NCBI RefSeq assembly: GCF_049065735.1
Contig: NZ_JBAKHD010000003.1
Coordinates: forward strand, 1 to 64,000
DNA from: Paramesorhizobium sp049065735
GTDB taxonomy: Bacteria; Pseudomonadota; Alphaproteobacteria; Rhizobiales; Rhizobiaceae
DNA: 64,000 bases
Direction: 5' to 3'
The notes beneath the pieces are model-generated. The model had not been told where the DNA came from and ran no database searches. It saw only the letters and a list, made by a program, of their open reading frames with translations. The position numbers were made by a program, and so were the translations under genes. Below, piece by piece: positions 34,104 through 42,585 of the stretch. Position 1 is the stretch's first letter. Every line of letters starts with the position of its first letter.

Positions 34104-35816
34104 TCAGGCCGCCTTGCGCTCGGTGGCCTCGGGTTCGAAGCGGCGCTCGACCGGCACCTCCTCATGCACCCATTGCTTCAGCACTGCCGCCACGCGCTCC
34201 TCATCCATTTCGATCATCTGCTCCAGCCGGTAGCGCGCCGGAGCCCGCATCCGCTGGCGAAGGTCGCCGAGGCTCTCCTGCGCCTGGGCGGCATAATTCG
34301 CCGGGCTCGGCAGCGCCGCCTCACCGGCATTGGCGAGTTGCCCCGTGCCGGTGAAATCGGGAATGGCGACATCGCTGCCCTCGCGCTGGGCGACGGCCTT
34401 TACGTTGGAGACGGCCATCTCACGCATCAGCGGCCGCGCGCCGAACCAGAGGATCAGCACCACCGCGCCGATCAGCGCCGCGGCATTGATGAGGCTGCCC
34501 GCCTGCGACAGCAGCATCTCCGACACGGGCTTCGACAGCGGCTGCATGTCCTCGCCATTGGCGTCGAGGAAGTTGAGCGCCGTGACATTGACCACGTCGC
34601 CGCGCTCCGTGTCGAGCCCCGCCGCCGTGGCGACGAGATCACGGATCTTCGCCACCTGGTCCTCGACGAAATTGGCGGGCGGCGGGTTGGTGCCCGCCGA
34701 GGCAAGCAGCCGCGCTTGGTCGACCACCACGGCGATGGAGAGCCGCTTGACGGAATAGCCGTCGCTGACAGTCGAGACCGTCTTGCTGTTGATCTCGTAA
34801 TTGGTCAGTTCCTCGCGGCGCTCATTCTTTTCCGAAGAGCTTTCGCCGTTCCGGCTCTGGATTTCCTCCTGCGGGATGTTCTGCTCCACGCCGGTGGCAT
34901 TATCGTCCTTGGAGTTCTGCGAAGCGGCATTCTCCCGCACCACGCGCACCGAGCGCTCCACCCGCGATTCGGGATCGTACACCGTCTCGTTGATCTGCTT
35001 GCGGTCGGTGTCGAGCGCCACCTGCACGCTGGTCTGGAAATGGCCGACGCCGAGATAGGGCGCAAGCGCCTTGCGGATATTGTCGTCGATGGACGCCGAG
35101 ACCTGCGCCTCGAGCGTCGCTGCCGCCACCGCCGCGCCATTGGCGTGATCTTCGCTGGAGGCAAGCAGCCGCCCATTGGTGTCCATCACGGTGACGGAGG
35201 AGGCGTCGAGCGAAGGAACCGCCGCGGCGACGAGCTGGCGGATCGATTGCGCCGATTCGGCCGCGAAGCCGCCCTCGGTGCGGATCACCACGGAGGCGGA
35301 AGGCTTCTGGTCGCCGCGCCGGAAGCTGCCCTTTTCCGGAAGCACGATATGGACGCGCGCAGCCTTGATGCCCCGGATCGCCTGGATGGTGCGGGCGATC
35401 TCGCCTTCGAGCGCGCGCACGCGGGTGATCTCCTGCATGAAGGAGGTGAGCCCGAGCGAGCCCATATTGTCGAAAAGCTCGTAACCGGCATTGTTGCTGG
35501 TCGGGAGGCCCTTTTCGGCCAGATGCATGCGCGCCTGCTCCGCCTTGCCGAAGGGAACGAGGATGGAGGTGCCGTCCGATTTCACGTCGAAGGGAATCCC
35601 CGCCTCGCCCAGCGCCATGCCCATGCGGTTCACATCGTCGCGGTTGAGGCCGACATAGAGCGTCTCATAGGCGGGCTGGCTGAAATAGAAGCTCGAGAAA
35701 AGGATCGTGCCGAAAAGCGCCGCCCCGACGAGGCCGAGCGCGATCAGCCGCTTCGTCCCGAGCCGGGCGAGCGCCCCTGAAAATTGTTCGAGAAACTGCC
35801 GGAAATTCTTCTGCAT
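34104..35816 (-). CDS. fliF: Flagellar MS-ring protein FliF
   Basis: MS-ring protein of 570 residues. Two membrane segments are near residues 24-45 and 455-475, with YscJ-like domains (QPAYETLYVGLNRDDVNRMGMALGEAGIPFDVKSDG) between. The intact frame is notable because some Brucella species carry broken flagellar genes. It starts 28 bp after the candidate FtcR box, and FtcR is reported to act on the fliF promoter in Brucella. Confidence 0.96.
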   Translation of the reverse strand: MQKNFRQFLEQFSGALARLGTKRLIALGLVGAALFGTILFSSFYFSQPAYETLYVGLNRDDVNRMGMALGEAGIPFDVKSDGTSILVPFGKAEQARMHLAEKGLPTSNNAGYELFDNMGSLGLTSFMQEITRVRALEGEIARTIQAIRGIKAARVHIVLPEKGSFRRGDQKPSASVVIRTEGGFAAESAQSIRQLVAAAVPSLDASSVTVMDTNGRLLASSEDHANGAAVAAATLEAQVSASIDDNIRKALAPYLGVGHFQTSVQVALDTDRKQINETVYDPESRVERSVRVVRENAASQNSKDDNATGVEQNIPQEEIQSRNGESSSEKNERREELTNYEINSKTVSTVSDGYSVKRLSIAVVVDQARLLASAGTNPPPANFVEDQVAKIRDLVATAAGLDTERGDVVNVTALNFLDANGEDMQPLSKPVSEMLLSQAGSLINAAALIGAVVLILWFGARPLMREMAVSNVKAVAQREGSDVAIPDFTGTGQLANAGEAALPSPANYAAQAQESLGDLRQRMRAPARYRLEQMIEMDEERVAAVLKQWVHEEVPVERRFEPEATERKAA

Positions 35817-35844
35817 CGCATCCTGCCGCCATATTGCGAGGCCG

Positions 35845-35872
35845 ACAGTAGAGCGCGAAGCTTGCGCGAAGG
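35845..35872 (-). promoter_or_regulatory. Candidate FtcR box before fliF
   Basis: The clearest copy. Leftward it reads TTCGCGCAAGC directly followed by TTCGCGCTCTA, so the first seven bases repeat at an 11-bp step. It ends 28 bp before the fliF ATG. Confidence 0.7.
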
Positions 35873-35894
35873 TGGTTTCGGCAGAAATAGAAAA

Positions 35895-35919
35895 GGGACC
35901 GTGCCCCCCGCACGGTCCC
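35895..35919 (-). terminator. Intrinsic terminator of fliC
   Basis: A perfect 9-bp stem GGGACCGTG (35895-35903) with CACGGTCCC (35911-35919) has a C-rich loop. Read leftward, TTTTCTATTTC follows. It isolates fliC from fliF. Confidence 0.9.
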
Positions 35920-35953
35920 CCGCCCCCCGCTTTAGCCCCCTAAATCCGCAGCT

Positions 35954-36835
35954 TTAGCCGCGGAACAGCGAGAGGATCTGCTGGTTGCTCGAGTTGGCGA
36001 TCGACAGCGCCTGGACGCCCAGCTGCTGCTGGACCTGCAGGGCCGAAAGACGCGCCGATTCCTTGTTCATGTCAGCATCGACGAGCTGGCCAACGCCACG
36101 ATCGATCGAGTCGCTGAGCGAAGAGAGGAAGCTCTTCTGGCTGTCGATGCGATTCTTGGCGGCACCGAGCGTTGCCGCGCCGGTCGTCAGCTCGCTCAAA
36201 GCGGTTTCCACCGCAGTCAGCTTTGTGGCGAGTTCCGTGGTGGTAAGGGCAGCGGCGCCCGGTGCAAAGAAGTCAGCTGCAAGCAGGTCGCCAACCATGC
36301 CGCCCGTGCCGTCGGCAGCCAAAACCTGGATGTCGGAGGCTTTGACGTCGATCGTGCCGAGCGTCACGGTGTTGTCAGCGGCGCGGCTATAAGATGAAAC
36401 AACCTTCAAGTCCGACGTGGCGGCACCGTCGCTAACCAGCAGGTTGCTGCCCGCATAATTCGCGCCGTTCGCGAACGACTTGATCTGCTCCTGGATCGCC
36501 TTGATCTGCGTGGCGACCTGCTTCTGCTCTGCCAAACCGCTCGGAGCGTTGGACAGAAGGTCTTTCATCTTGTTGACCTCATCCTTGATCTTGTTGATCG
36601 CGGAATAAGCCACGTCGACCTTGCCGGCGCCAAGGCCGAGCGAATCCTGAACGGCGGAGACCGCGCCATTGTCGGACTTCATCGTGGTTGCGATGGACCA
36701 GTAGGCCGCATTGTCCGAGGCTTCGCTGATGCGCAGGCCGGTGGAAATGCGGTTCTGGGTGGTTTCGAGCGACTTGTTGGTGGAAGCCAGCGTCTGCAGC
36801 GCGGTCATGGCTGCGGAATTGGTCAGAAGACTCAT
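35954..36835 (-). CDS. fliC: Flagellin FliC
   Basis: Filament subunit of 293 residues. The conserved ends are the N-terminal LLTNSAAMTALQTLASTNKSLETTQNRISTGLRI and the C-terminal ARLSALQVQQQLGVQALSIANSSNQQILSLFRG. The central variable domain is short. It is the only flagellin gene in the window. It stands alone, with its own terminator (35895-35919) and a structured leader (36846-36890) that could be the FlbT target. No candidate FtcR box precedes it. Confidence 0.97.
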   Translation of the reverse strand: MSLLTNSAAMTALQTLASTNKSLETTQNRISTGLRISEASDNAAYWSIATTMKSDNGAVSAVQDSLGLGAGKVDVAYSAINKIKDEVNKMKDLLSNAPSGLAEQKQVATQIKAIQEQIKSFANGANYAGSNLLVSDGAATSDLKVVSSYSRAADNTVTLGTIDVKASDIQVLAADGTGGMVGDLLAADFFAPGAAALTTTELATKLTAVETALSELTTGAATLGAAKNRIDSQKSFLSSLSDSIDRGVGQLVDADMNKESARLSALQVQQQLGVQALSIANSSNQQILSLFRG

Positions 36836-36845
36836 GGGTATTGCC

Positions 36846-36890
36846 CCTGTTCACAGGCATGACCTTCCGAAAGCCATAAGACTTTCCGGA
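36846..36890 (-). promoter_or_regulatory. Structured 5' leader of fliC
   Basis: Read leftward, one hairpin pairs TCCGGAAAG with CTTTCGGA (36890-36866, one bulge). A second pairs CCTGT with ACAGG (36857-36853 with 36850-36846) and overlaps the AGGGG ribosome-binding stretch before the fliC ATG. FlbT is known to act on flagellin leaders, so this is a candidate target. The rest of 36891-37041 has no gene. Confidence 0.5.
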
Positions 36891-37041
36891 CAAAATCATG
36901 CGATTTATGGAATGGTTTTCGGGACAGGCCGGATTGATACCGGCATGAGCGGAGCGGCATCATGCCTATTTGCCGGCAACAGCGGCAAATCCGTCATGCC
37001 GCTACCCTAGCCGCCAGTTCTTACCAATCATTTAAGCCAGA

Positions 37042-37836
37042 TCAAGAAAACGACCGGATCAGGCTTCCCACCAGAATATTCCAGCCGTCGATCAGCACGA
37101 AGAACAGGATCTTGAACGGCAGCGACAGCACGGTCGGCGGCAGCATCATCATGCCCATGGACATGGTGAGCGTGGCGACGACGAGATCGATCACCAGGAA
37201 CGGCAGCACGATCAGGAAGCCGATTTCGAAGCCGCGCCGCAATTCGGAAATCATGAAGGCGGGAACGAGGATGCGCAAATCCACCACGCCGTCCTCGCCG
37301 GTGCGGAAGGATGGATCGGCCAGATCCTCGAACAGGCGCAGATCCTTGTCGCGAACCTGCCGCAGCATGAATTCGCGGAAAGGCGCGGAGATTTCCCGTA
37401 GCGCCACCTCCTGGCTGATCTCATTGCGCATCAACGGCTGCACCCCGTTCTGCCACGCCCGGTCGAAGGCCGGGGCCATGACGTAGAACGTCATGAACAG
37501 GGCAAGGCTCACCATGACGAGATTGGCCGGTGCGGTCGGCAGCCCCAGCCCCGAGCGCAGCATGGAGAAGGCGATGGTGAAGCGCGTGAAGCTCGTCACC
37601 ATGATGAGCAGCCCCGGCGCGATGGAAAGCACCGTGAGCAGCCCCAGCAATTGCACGATCTGCCCGCTCGCCGTCCCGCTGCCGGCGGGAAGCAGGCTTT
37701 GCAGGGAGGGGGCGGCTTGGGTCTGGGCGGCCGCGGCGGAAGCGCCGAGGAGTAGGAAGGTGGCGAGGAGGGTTAGGGTGGAAGCTGTTTTGGCGAGGGT
37801 GCCCGCCCTCTCACCCCCCTCTGCCCTGCCGGGCAT
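37042..37836 (-). CDS. fliP: Flagellar export gate protein FliP
   Basis: Inner-membrane export gate protein, 264 residues from the start chosen. That ATG lies inside the right arm of a family-1 repeat (MPGRAEGGERAGTLAK) and is preceded by GAGGGGGAG. The upstream alternative at 38001, overlapping the fliL stop, would add 55 residues encoded by the repeat. FliP motifs (LPAGSGTASGQIVQLLGLLTVLSIAPG and the C-terminal MGMMMLPPTVLSLPFKILFFVLIDGW) are intact. It ends the flgB-fliP operon. Confidence 0.93.
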   Translation of the reverse strand: MPGRAEGGERAGTLAKTASTLTLLATFLLLGASAAAAQTQAAPSLQSLLPAGSGTASGQIVQLLGLLTVLSIAPGLLIMVTSFTRFTIAFSMLRSGLGLPTAPANLVMVSLALFMTFYVMAPAFDRAWQNGVQPLMRNEISQEVALREISAPFREFMLRQVRDKDLRLFEDLADPSFRTGEDGVVDLRILVPAFMISELRRGFEIGFLIVLPFLVIDLVVATLTMSMGMMMLPPTVLSLPFKILFFVLIDGWNILVGSLIRSFS

Positions 37837-37971
37837 CTCCCCCTCAAGGGTGGAGATTGGCTGGCGCGACGCTCCGCTTTCATTCTGCAACGTCAGCGAT
37901 TGGTGCCGAACGTTGATGAAAGCGTGATCTCCCCCCTTGAGGGGGAGATGCCCGGCAGGGCAGAGGGGGGT
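37813..37971. repeat. Palindromic repeat, family 1, copy B (between fliL and fliP)
   Basis: The same arms as the motC copy. The left arm is read as TPLCPAGHLPLKGGD in the extended fliP frame and the right arm as EGEMPGRAEGG, which contains an ATG with a ribosome-like GAGGGGGAG before it. The total length is 159 bp. Confidence 0.9.
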
Positions 37972-38000
37972 ACTGTCCCGCCGACATTTCCGTTCCACCA

Positions 38001-38486
38001 TCACTCCACCACCAGCGAGTAAATAAACACCCGCTCCACCTTGCCTTCGGAGCGCATCTTTGCGCGTTCTTCCAGATCGGCCCGCAAATAGGCGAGGCCT
38101 GTCGCGCCCTGCAATTGCAACAGACTGGCGCTACGCAGGAAGGCCATGAAATCGTCGGAAATCTTCATTGTCATGTCGGGCGGGATTTCCTCGCCGGGCT
38201 TGGCGACCAGCCCCGCCTCCAGCCTGATCCAGGTCGAGGACGGCACGGCGAGATTGGTGAGGATCGGCTTCAGCGCCACCACTGCCCCGAGCGGCTGCGT
38301 CTCGGGCTTTTTCTCCGGCGCTTTATCAGCGCTCGCACTGGCCGGCTCTGCGGCCCCGCCGATAAAGCCGCCGAGAACCCAGCCGCCCCCTGCCGCGACG
38401 GCGGTCAGCAGCGCCACCGCCGCGATGAGACCAACGAGCGAGCCGCCCGTCTCGCGTTCATCCGATGATTTCGTCGCGCTTGCCAT
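38001..38486 (-). CDS. fliL: Flagellar basal-body protein FliL
   Basis: Stator-associated membrane protein of 161 residues. One membrane segment (LVGLIAAVALLTAVAAGGGWVLGGFIGG) lies near residues 18-45, followed by an Ala/Pro/Lys linker and a periplasmic stomatin-like domain (LKPILTNLAVPSSTWIRLEAGLV). It starts 8 bp after the flgH stop. Its stop overlaps a potential fliP start by one base. Confidence 0.93.
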   Translation of the reverse strand: MASATKSSDERETGGSLVGLIAAVALLTAVAAGGGWVLGGFIGGAAEPASASADKAPEKKPETQPLGAVVALKPILTNLAVPSSTWIRLEAGLVAKPGEEIPPDMTMKISDDFMAFLRSASLLQLQGATGLAYLRADLEERAKMRSEGKVERVFIYSLVVE

Positions 38487-38494
38487 AACTCGCC

Positions 38495-39208
38495 TTAAAA
38501 CGGAGAAACCTGGTCGAGGATCTGCTGGCCATAGGGTGGCTGCATGACCTCGCTAATCCGCCCGCGCCCGCCATAGGAAATGCGCGCCTCGGCGATCTTG
38601 TCGTAGGAGATGGTGTTATAGCCGGAGATATCGCGCGGCCGCACCACGCCCGCCACATTCAGCACGCGCAGTTCATTGTTGACGCGCACCTCCTGCGAAC
38701 CGCTGATAACGAGATTGCCATTGGGCAGGATGTCGGTCACGATGGCGGCGATGGAGAGCTTGATCTCCTCCTTGCGCTCCACCACGCCCTTCCCTTCCGA
38801 ACGGCTGTCGGAATTGGATTTGAGCTGGCCGGCGAAATCGCCCGCCGAGCCGCTGCTCGTCGAGAATTCCCCGCCCAGCCCGTAAAGCCCCGAGGAAACA
38901 CGCTGGCGGTTACTCTTATTATCGAGATTGGCCTTGTCGTTGATCGAGATGTTTACGGTCAGCACATCGCCAGGGCTCGACGCGCGCGGATCGCGAAAGA
39001 AATTGGTCGAGCGCTTGTTCCAGAGCGAGTATTTGCCGCCGCCCGGCTGCGCCGGATAGCCGGCACTTGCGCCATAGCCGCCATAGGACGAGCCGATATC
39101 GGTCCTGACGGGCGTCAACTCCGGCGTGCGGTTGACTTCTTTCAGCGAATTGGCGCAGCCGGAAAGCCCAAGCAGCCCGGCATAAACTAATATCATTGTC
39201 TTTTTCAT
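38495..39208 (-). CDS. flgH: Flagellar L-ring lipoprotein FlgH
   Basis: Outer-membrane L-ring protein of 237 residues. The lipobox LGLSGC puts the lipidated cysteine near residue 18. The family core SLWNKRSTNFFRDPRASSPGDVLTVNISINDKANLDN and the C-terminal GNLVISGSQEVRVNNELRVLNVAGVVRPRDIS are clear. It overlaps motE by 4 bp. Confidence 0.95.
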   Translation of the reverse strand: MKKTMILVYAGLLGLSGCANSLKEVNRTPELTPVRTDIGSSYGGYGASAGYPAQPGGGKYSLWNKRSTNFFRDPRASSPGDVLTVNISINDKANLDNKSNRQRVSSGLYGLGGEFSTSSGSAGDFAGQLKSNSDSRSEGKGVVERKEEIKLSIAAIVTDILPNGNLVISGSQEVRVNNELRVLNVAGVVRPRDISGYNTISYDKIAEARISYGGRGRISEVMQPPYGQQILDQVSPF

Positions 39209-39726
39209 TGGATCCGGCCTGCCGTTTCAGGCTTCGTCTTGCTGCTGCGTTTTTCCGTCGATTGCGCGCCGACGATGACGCGCGCCAATTGCGCGGATTT
39301 CTCCGCCGGCATCTCGTTGAGGATCACGCTCGAGGTACGCGGGCTGAGTTTGAGAAGCAGCGCTGCCGCCGCCTCGTCATCGATCAGCGTCAACTGCGCC
39401 GCCGCCGCATCCGGCTTCATCTTGGAGATGATTTGGACCAGCGAATCCTGCGCCTTTGCGATGAATTCGTTGCGCCGTTGCAGCCAGACCTCATATTCTT
39501 TGCGCTTTTCCTCCAGCGCCTTGACCCGCTCATCCACCTGCTTGCGCAGATCGTTGAGTTCCTTCGTCTGGATCGCATGGCGCGCATCGGCGGCATTGTC
39601 GGTCAGGTTGCTGCAATATTTCTGAATTTCCTCAACGCTGGAGGGAACCTGTGGAATGGCGCCGGTTTGCTGGGCGTGAGCAGCGGGCGCGAGGGCGAGG
39701 AAGATGGCGACGACAGCGCCAAACAC
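39205..39726 (-). CDS. motE: MotE, periplasmic chaperone for MotC
   Basis: Exported protein, 173 residues from the start chosen. MotE of Sinorhizobium is a specific chaperone for MotC. The GTG at 39726 is the last codon of a repeat arm and yields a compact signal peptide (VFGAVVAIFLALAPAAHA). An ATG at 39918 overlapping the flgI stop would add 64 residues read through the repeat. The body is a charged coiled coil (LNDLRKQVDERVKALEEKRKEYEVWLQRRN) plus an MgtE-N-like end. It overlaps flgH by 4 bp. Confidence 0.88.
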   Translation of the reverse strand: MFGAVVAIFLALAPAAHAQQTGAIPQVPSSVEEIQKYCSNLTDNAADARHAIQTKELNDLRKQVDERVKALEEKRKEYEVWLQRRNEFIAKAQDSLVQIISKMKPDAAAAQLTLIDDEAAAALLLKLSPRTSSVILNEMPAEKSAQLARVIVGAQSTEKRSSKTKPETAGRIQ

Positions 39727-39883
39727 CCCCCTCTGCCCTGCCGGGCATCTCCCCCTCAAGGGGGGAGATTGGCTGACACGATTCCCGCTGCCTAATCTCC
39801 AACGCCGAGGATTGGTAGATACGTTGATGAAGGCGCAATCTCCCCCCTTGAGGGGGAGATGTCCGGCAGGACAGAGGGGGGTG
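39724..39883. repeat. Palindromic repeat, family 1, copy C (upstream part of motE)
   Basis: Arms as in the other family-1 copies. The extended motE frame reads TPLCPAGHLPLKGGD and PPLRGRCPAGQRG across it. The element is flanked on both sides by GCGCCAA within 10 bp, a possible target duplication. Confidence 0.9.
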
Positions 39884-39914
39884 TCCCCGCGCCAACGTTT
39901 CCGAAAATCCACCA

Positions 39915-41132
39915 TCATTGCACCACCAATTCCGCATGCAGCGCGCCTGATGTCTTGATCGCCTGCAGGATGGCGATGATGCCGGTCGGCTTCATGCCGA
40001 TCTGGTTGAGGCCCTTGACGAGATTCTCCAGATTGGTGCCTGAGAGCACGCCGATCTTCGATTGCTGCTCATTGGCCTCGATATTAGTCGTCGGCACCAC
40101 CACCGTCTCGCCATCGGAGAACGGCTCGGGCTGCGAGACGACAGGCGTTTCGGTGACGCGCACCGTGAGGCTGCCATGGCTGATGGCGACCTTGGAGATG
40201 CGCACCTTCTCGCCGATCACAACAGTGCCGGTGCGCTCATCCACCACCACGCGGGCGATTTCGTCGGTCGCGACCGGCAGCCCCTCGATCTCCGCCAGGA
40301 AGCGCGCGGCGGTGATGTTCTTCGGCTTCCGAAGCCGGATCGACTTCGCGTCGCGCTCCTTCGCCACCGGCTGGCCGTAGCGGCGCTTGGCGAAGATGTT
40401 GATCGTATCCGTCACCCGGATGGCGGTGGTGAAATCCGGGTCGCGCAATTCGACGACGAGTTCGTCCCGGCCGAAATTGCCCTTGACCTCGCGCTCCACC
40501 AGCGCGCCGTTGACGATGCGTCCGCTGGTCGGCACGCCCTGGGTCAGGCTTTCCGCCTCACCCTCCGCCGAAAAGCCCGATACGATCATGTTGCCCTGCG
40601 CCACCGCATAGATTTCGCCATCGGCGCCCGCGAGCGGCGTCATGACAAGCGTGCCGCCCTGGAGCGAAGTCGCATCGCCCAGCGAGGAAACCGTCACGTC
40701 GATGCGCGAGCCTGCGCCCGCGAAGGCCGGCAGATTGGCGGTGACGATCACCGCCGCCGTGTTTTTGGAGCGCGTCGCGCCGCTGGGCGCGCTGATGCCG
40801 AGATTATCAAGCATCGCCCGCATCGACTGCTCGGTGAAGGGCGAGTTGCGAAGCGAGTCGCCCGTGCCCTTGAGGCCGATGACGAGACCGTAGCCAACGA
40901 GCTGGTTGTCGCGCACGCCCTGGATGGTAGCGATGTCTTTCAGCCGTGCCACCACGCCGCCCTTGCCGAGATCGGAATAGGCCATTTTCGAAGGCGAGCC
41001 GCCCGAGCCGAGCCAATCGGCATCGGCCTCCGCGGCGGTGGCGTAATCCTTGTTGTTGCGCGCCGATTCGTCCGCAGCCAGCGGCGAAATACCCATCAGA
41101 AGCGCAAGGCTGGTGGCGACGATCCGCTTCAC
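39915..41132 (-). CDS. flgI: Flagellar P-ring protein FlgI
   Basis: Periplasmic P-ring protein of 405 residues with signal peptide MKRIVATSLALLMGISPLAA. The family motif ARLKDIATIQGVRDNQLVGYGLVIGLKGTGDS and the C-terminus NLEANEQQSK-like region leading to LNQIGMKPTGIIAILQAIKTSGALHAELVV are present. It carries about 20 residues more than usual between signal and core. It overlaps flgA by 4 bp. Confidence 0.95.
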   Translation of the reverse strand: MKRIVATSLALLMGISPLAADESARNNKDYATAAEADADWLGSGGSPSKMAYSDLGKGGVVARLKDIATIQGVRDNQLVGYGLVIGLKGTGDSLRNSPFTEQSMRAMLDNLGISAPSGATRSKNTAAVIVTANLPAFAGAGSRIDVTVSSLGDATSLQGGTLVMTPLAGADGEIYAVAQGNMIVSGFSAEGEAESLTQGVPTSGRIVNGALVEREVKGNFGRDELVVELRDPDFTTAIRVTDTINIFAKRRYGQPVAKERDAKSIRLRKPKNITAARFLAEIEGLPVATDEIARVVVDERTGTVVIGEKVRISKVAISHGSLTVRVTETPVVSQPEPFSDGETVVVPTTNIEANEQQSKIGVLSGTNLENLVKGLNQIGMKPTGIIAILQAIKTSGALHAELVVQ

Positions 41133-41578
41133 TGCATTCCCACCTGTATCCTGCCGTCGGAAAGCACGGTTCCCGAAACGACGAGGCCGCTATCGATATT
41201 GCGCACCTTGATGAAATCCCCGGCGGCGCCCGGCTCGAGCGGCGCCCCCATCGCCGTAATGGTGAGCCCGCCCGCCGTATAGACGAGCGGCGCGGGCACG
41301 CCGCGCTTGACGAGCGAGGGCTCGCTGACCGCGCCGATGAGGATCGGCTTCCCCGGCAGCAGCGTGCGCCGTGCGACCTTGCCCGTCACCTGTTCCGGCG
41401 TTTGGGCATATTGCTGGGCGGCTTCGGCGCGGATGGTGAAGGTCTTTTGCAAGAGCGCGGTGTCACCCACCGTCTGGCCGGGGTAGATAACGGTCGAGGG
41501 CACGACGAAGGAGATGCGGTCGGCATGGGCCATGGGGATGGCAGTAAGCATTGCCACGCCGATGATCGCGGCAAGCAC
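41129..41578 (-). CDS. flgA: P-ring assembly chaperone FlgA
   Basis: Periplasmic chaperone, 149 residues from the start chosen. The GTG at 41578 is the last codon of a repeat arm and gives the signal peptide VLAAIIGVAMLTAIPMAHA. An ATG at 41758 (MFERIRLH) would add 60 residues read through the repeat. The SAF domain (GKVARRTLLPGKPILIGAVSEPSLVKRGVPAPLVYTAGGLTI) identifies FlgA. It overlaps flgI by 4 bp. Confidence 0.9.
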   Translation of the reverse strand: MLAAIIGVAMLTAIPMAHADRISFVVPSTVIYPGQTVGDTALLQKTFTIRAEAAQQYAQTPEQVTGKVARRTLLPGKPILIGAVSEPSLVKRGVPAPLVYTAGGLTITAMGAPLEPGAAGDFIKVRNIDSGLVVSGTVLSDGRIQVGMQ

Positions 41579-41734
41579 CCCCCTCTGCCCTGCCGGGCAT
41601 CTCCCCCTCAAGGGGGGAGATTGGCTGGCATCGCTGCCCCACCCACCCCGCAAACGTCTGCGATTGGCGGTCACGCTGATGACAGCGTAATCTCCCCCCT
41701 TGAGGGGGAGATGCCCGGCAGGGCAGAGGGGGGT
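41576..41734. repeat. Palindromic repeat, family 1, copy D (upstream part of flgA)
   Basis: 159 bp, a multiple of three. The extended flgA frame reads TPLCPAGHLPLKGGD and PPLRGRCPAGQRG through it. GCAAGC occurs within 5 bp of both ends, a possible target duplication. Confidence 0.9.
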
Positions 41735-41764
41735 ATGCAAGCGAATTCGCTCAAACATCAGGCG

Positions 41765-42553
41765 CTACCGCAAATTCTTCGAAACGACCGCCGCCATTTC
41801 GTCCGCGGCCTGGATGACCTTCGAGTTCATTTCATAAGCGCGCTGCGCCGTGATCAACTCGGTGATTTCCTTGACCGGATCGACGTTGGAGGCTTCCAAA
41901 TAGCGCTGTTGCAGCTTGGCGAAGCCGGGGTCGCCGGGGACGCCGACGATGGGCGCGCCGGAGGCTTCCGTCTCGCGAAAAAGATTGTTGCCGAGCGGCT
42001 CCAGCCCTGCCTCATTGGTGAACGTGGCGAGCGTCAGCTGGCCGAGATTGACCTGCTGCACCTGGTCCTGCAGCTTGGCGAACACCTGCCCGGTCTCGGT
42101 GATCGTCACCTCCACCGCCTCGGGCGGAATGGTGATGGCGGGCTCCACAGGACTGCCGTCGATAGTGACGAGCTGGCCGTCCGGATTGCGGTTGAACGCG
42201 CCGGCGCGGGTGTAGAACGTCTCCCCCGTCGGGCTCTGGATCTGGAACCAGCCATTGCCTGAAAGCGCCACGTCGAGCGGATTGCCGGTCTGGTTGAAGC
42301 TGCCCTGGATATGCAGATTGCGCACCGCCGCCGTCTGCACGCCAAGGCCCACCAGCGCGCCCTCCGGCACGATGTTCTGGTTCGCCTGGTTTGGCACCCC
42401 CGCCGACCGCTCCGCCTGATAGATGAGGTCCGAGAACTCCGCCCGCGCGCGCTTGAAGCCGGTCGTGTTGATATTGGCGATGTTGTTGGCGATGACTTCC
42501 AGATTGAGCTGCTGGGCATTCATGCCCGTGGCGGCAATGGTGAGCGCTTTCAT
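41765..42553 (-). CDS. flgG: Distal rod protein FlgG
   Basis: Rod protein of 262 residues, starting MKALTIAATGMNAQQLNLEVIANNIANINTTGFKR, the rod-hook signature. The C-terminus EITELITAQRAYEMNSKVIQAADEMAAVVSKNLR matches FlgG. Between this gene and fliE lies a separate palindromic element (42586-42704), so fliE and flgG are no longer closely spaced. Confidence 0.96.
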   Translation of the reverse strand: MKALTIAATGMNAQQLNLEVIANNIANINTTGFKRARAEFSDLIYQAERSAGVPNQANQNIVPEGALVGLGVQTAAVRNLHIQGSFNQTGNPLDVALSGNGWFQIQSPTGETFYTRAGAFNRNPDGQLVTIDGSPVEPAITIPPEAVEVTITETGQVFAKLQDQVQQVNLGQLTLATFTNEAGLEPLGNNLFRETEASGAPIVGVPGDPGFAKLQQRYLEASNVDPVKEITELITAQRAYEMNSKVIQAADEMAAVVSKNLR

Positions 42554-42585
42554 GTCTGATCCTAACCCCAACTACAGTGGGTTGA

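Noticed and set aside
34164..35780. 538-codon open frame opposite fliF
   Set aside because: Shadow of fliF on the other strand; no homology pattern and typical antisense composition.
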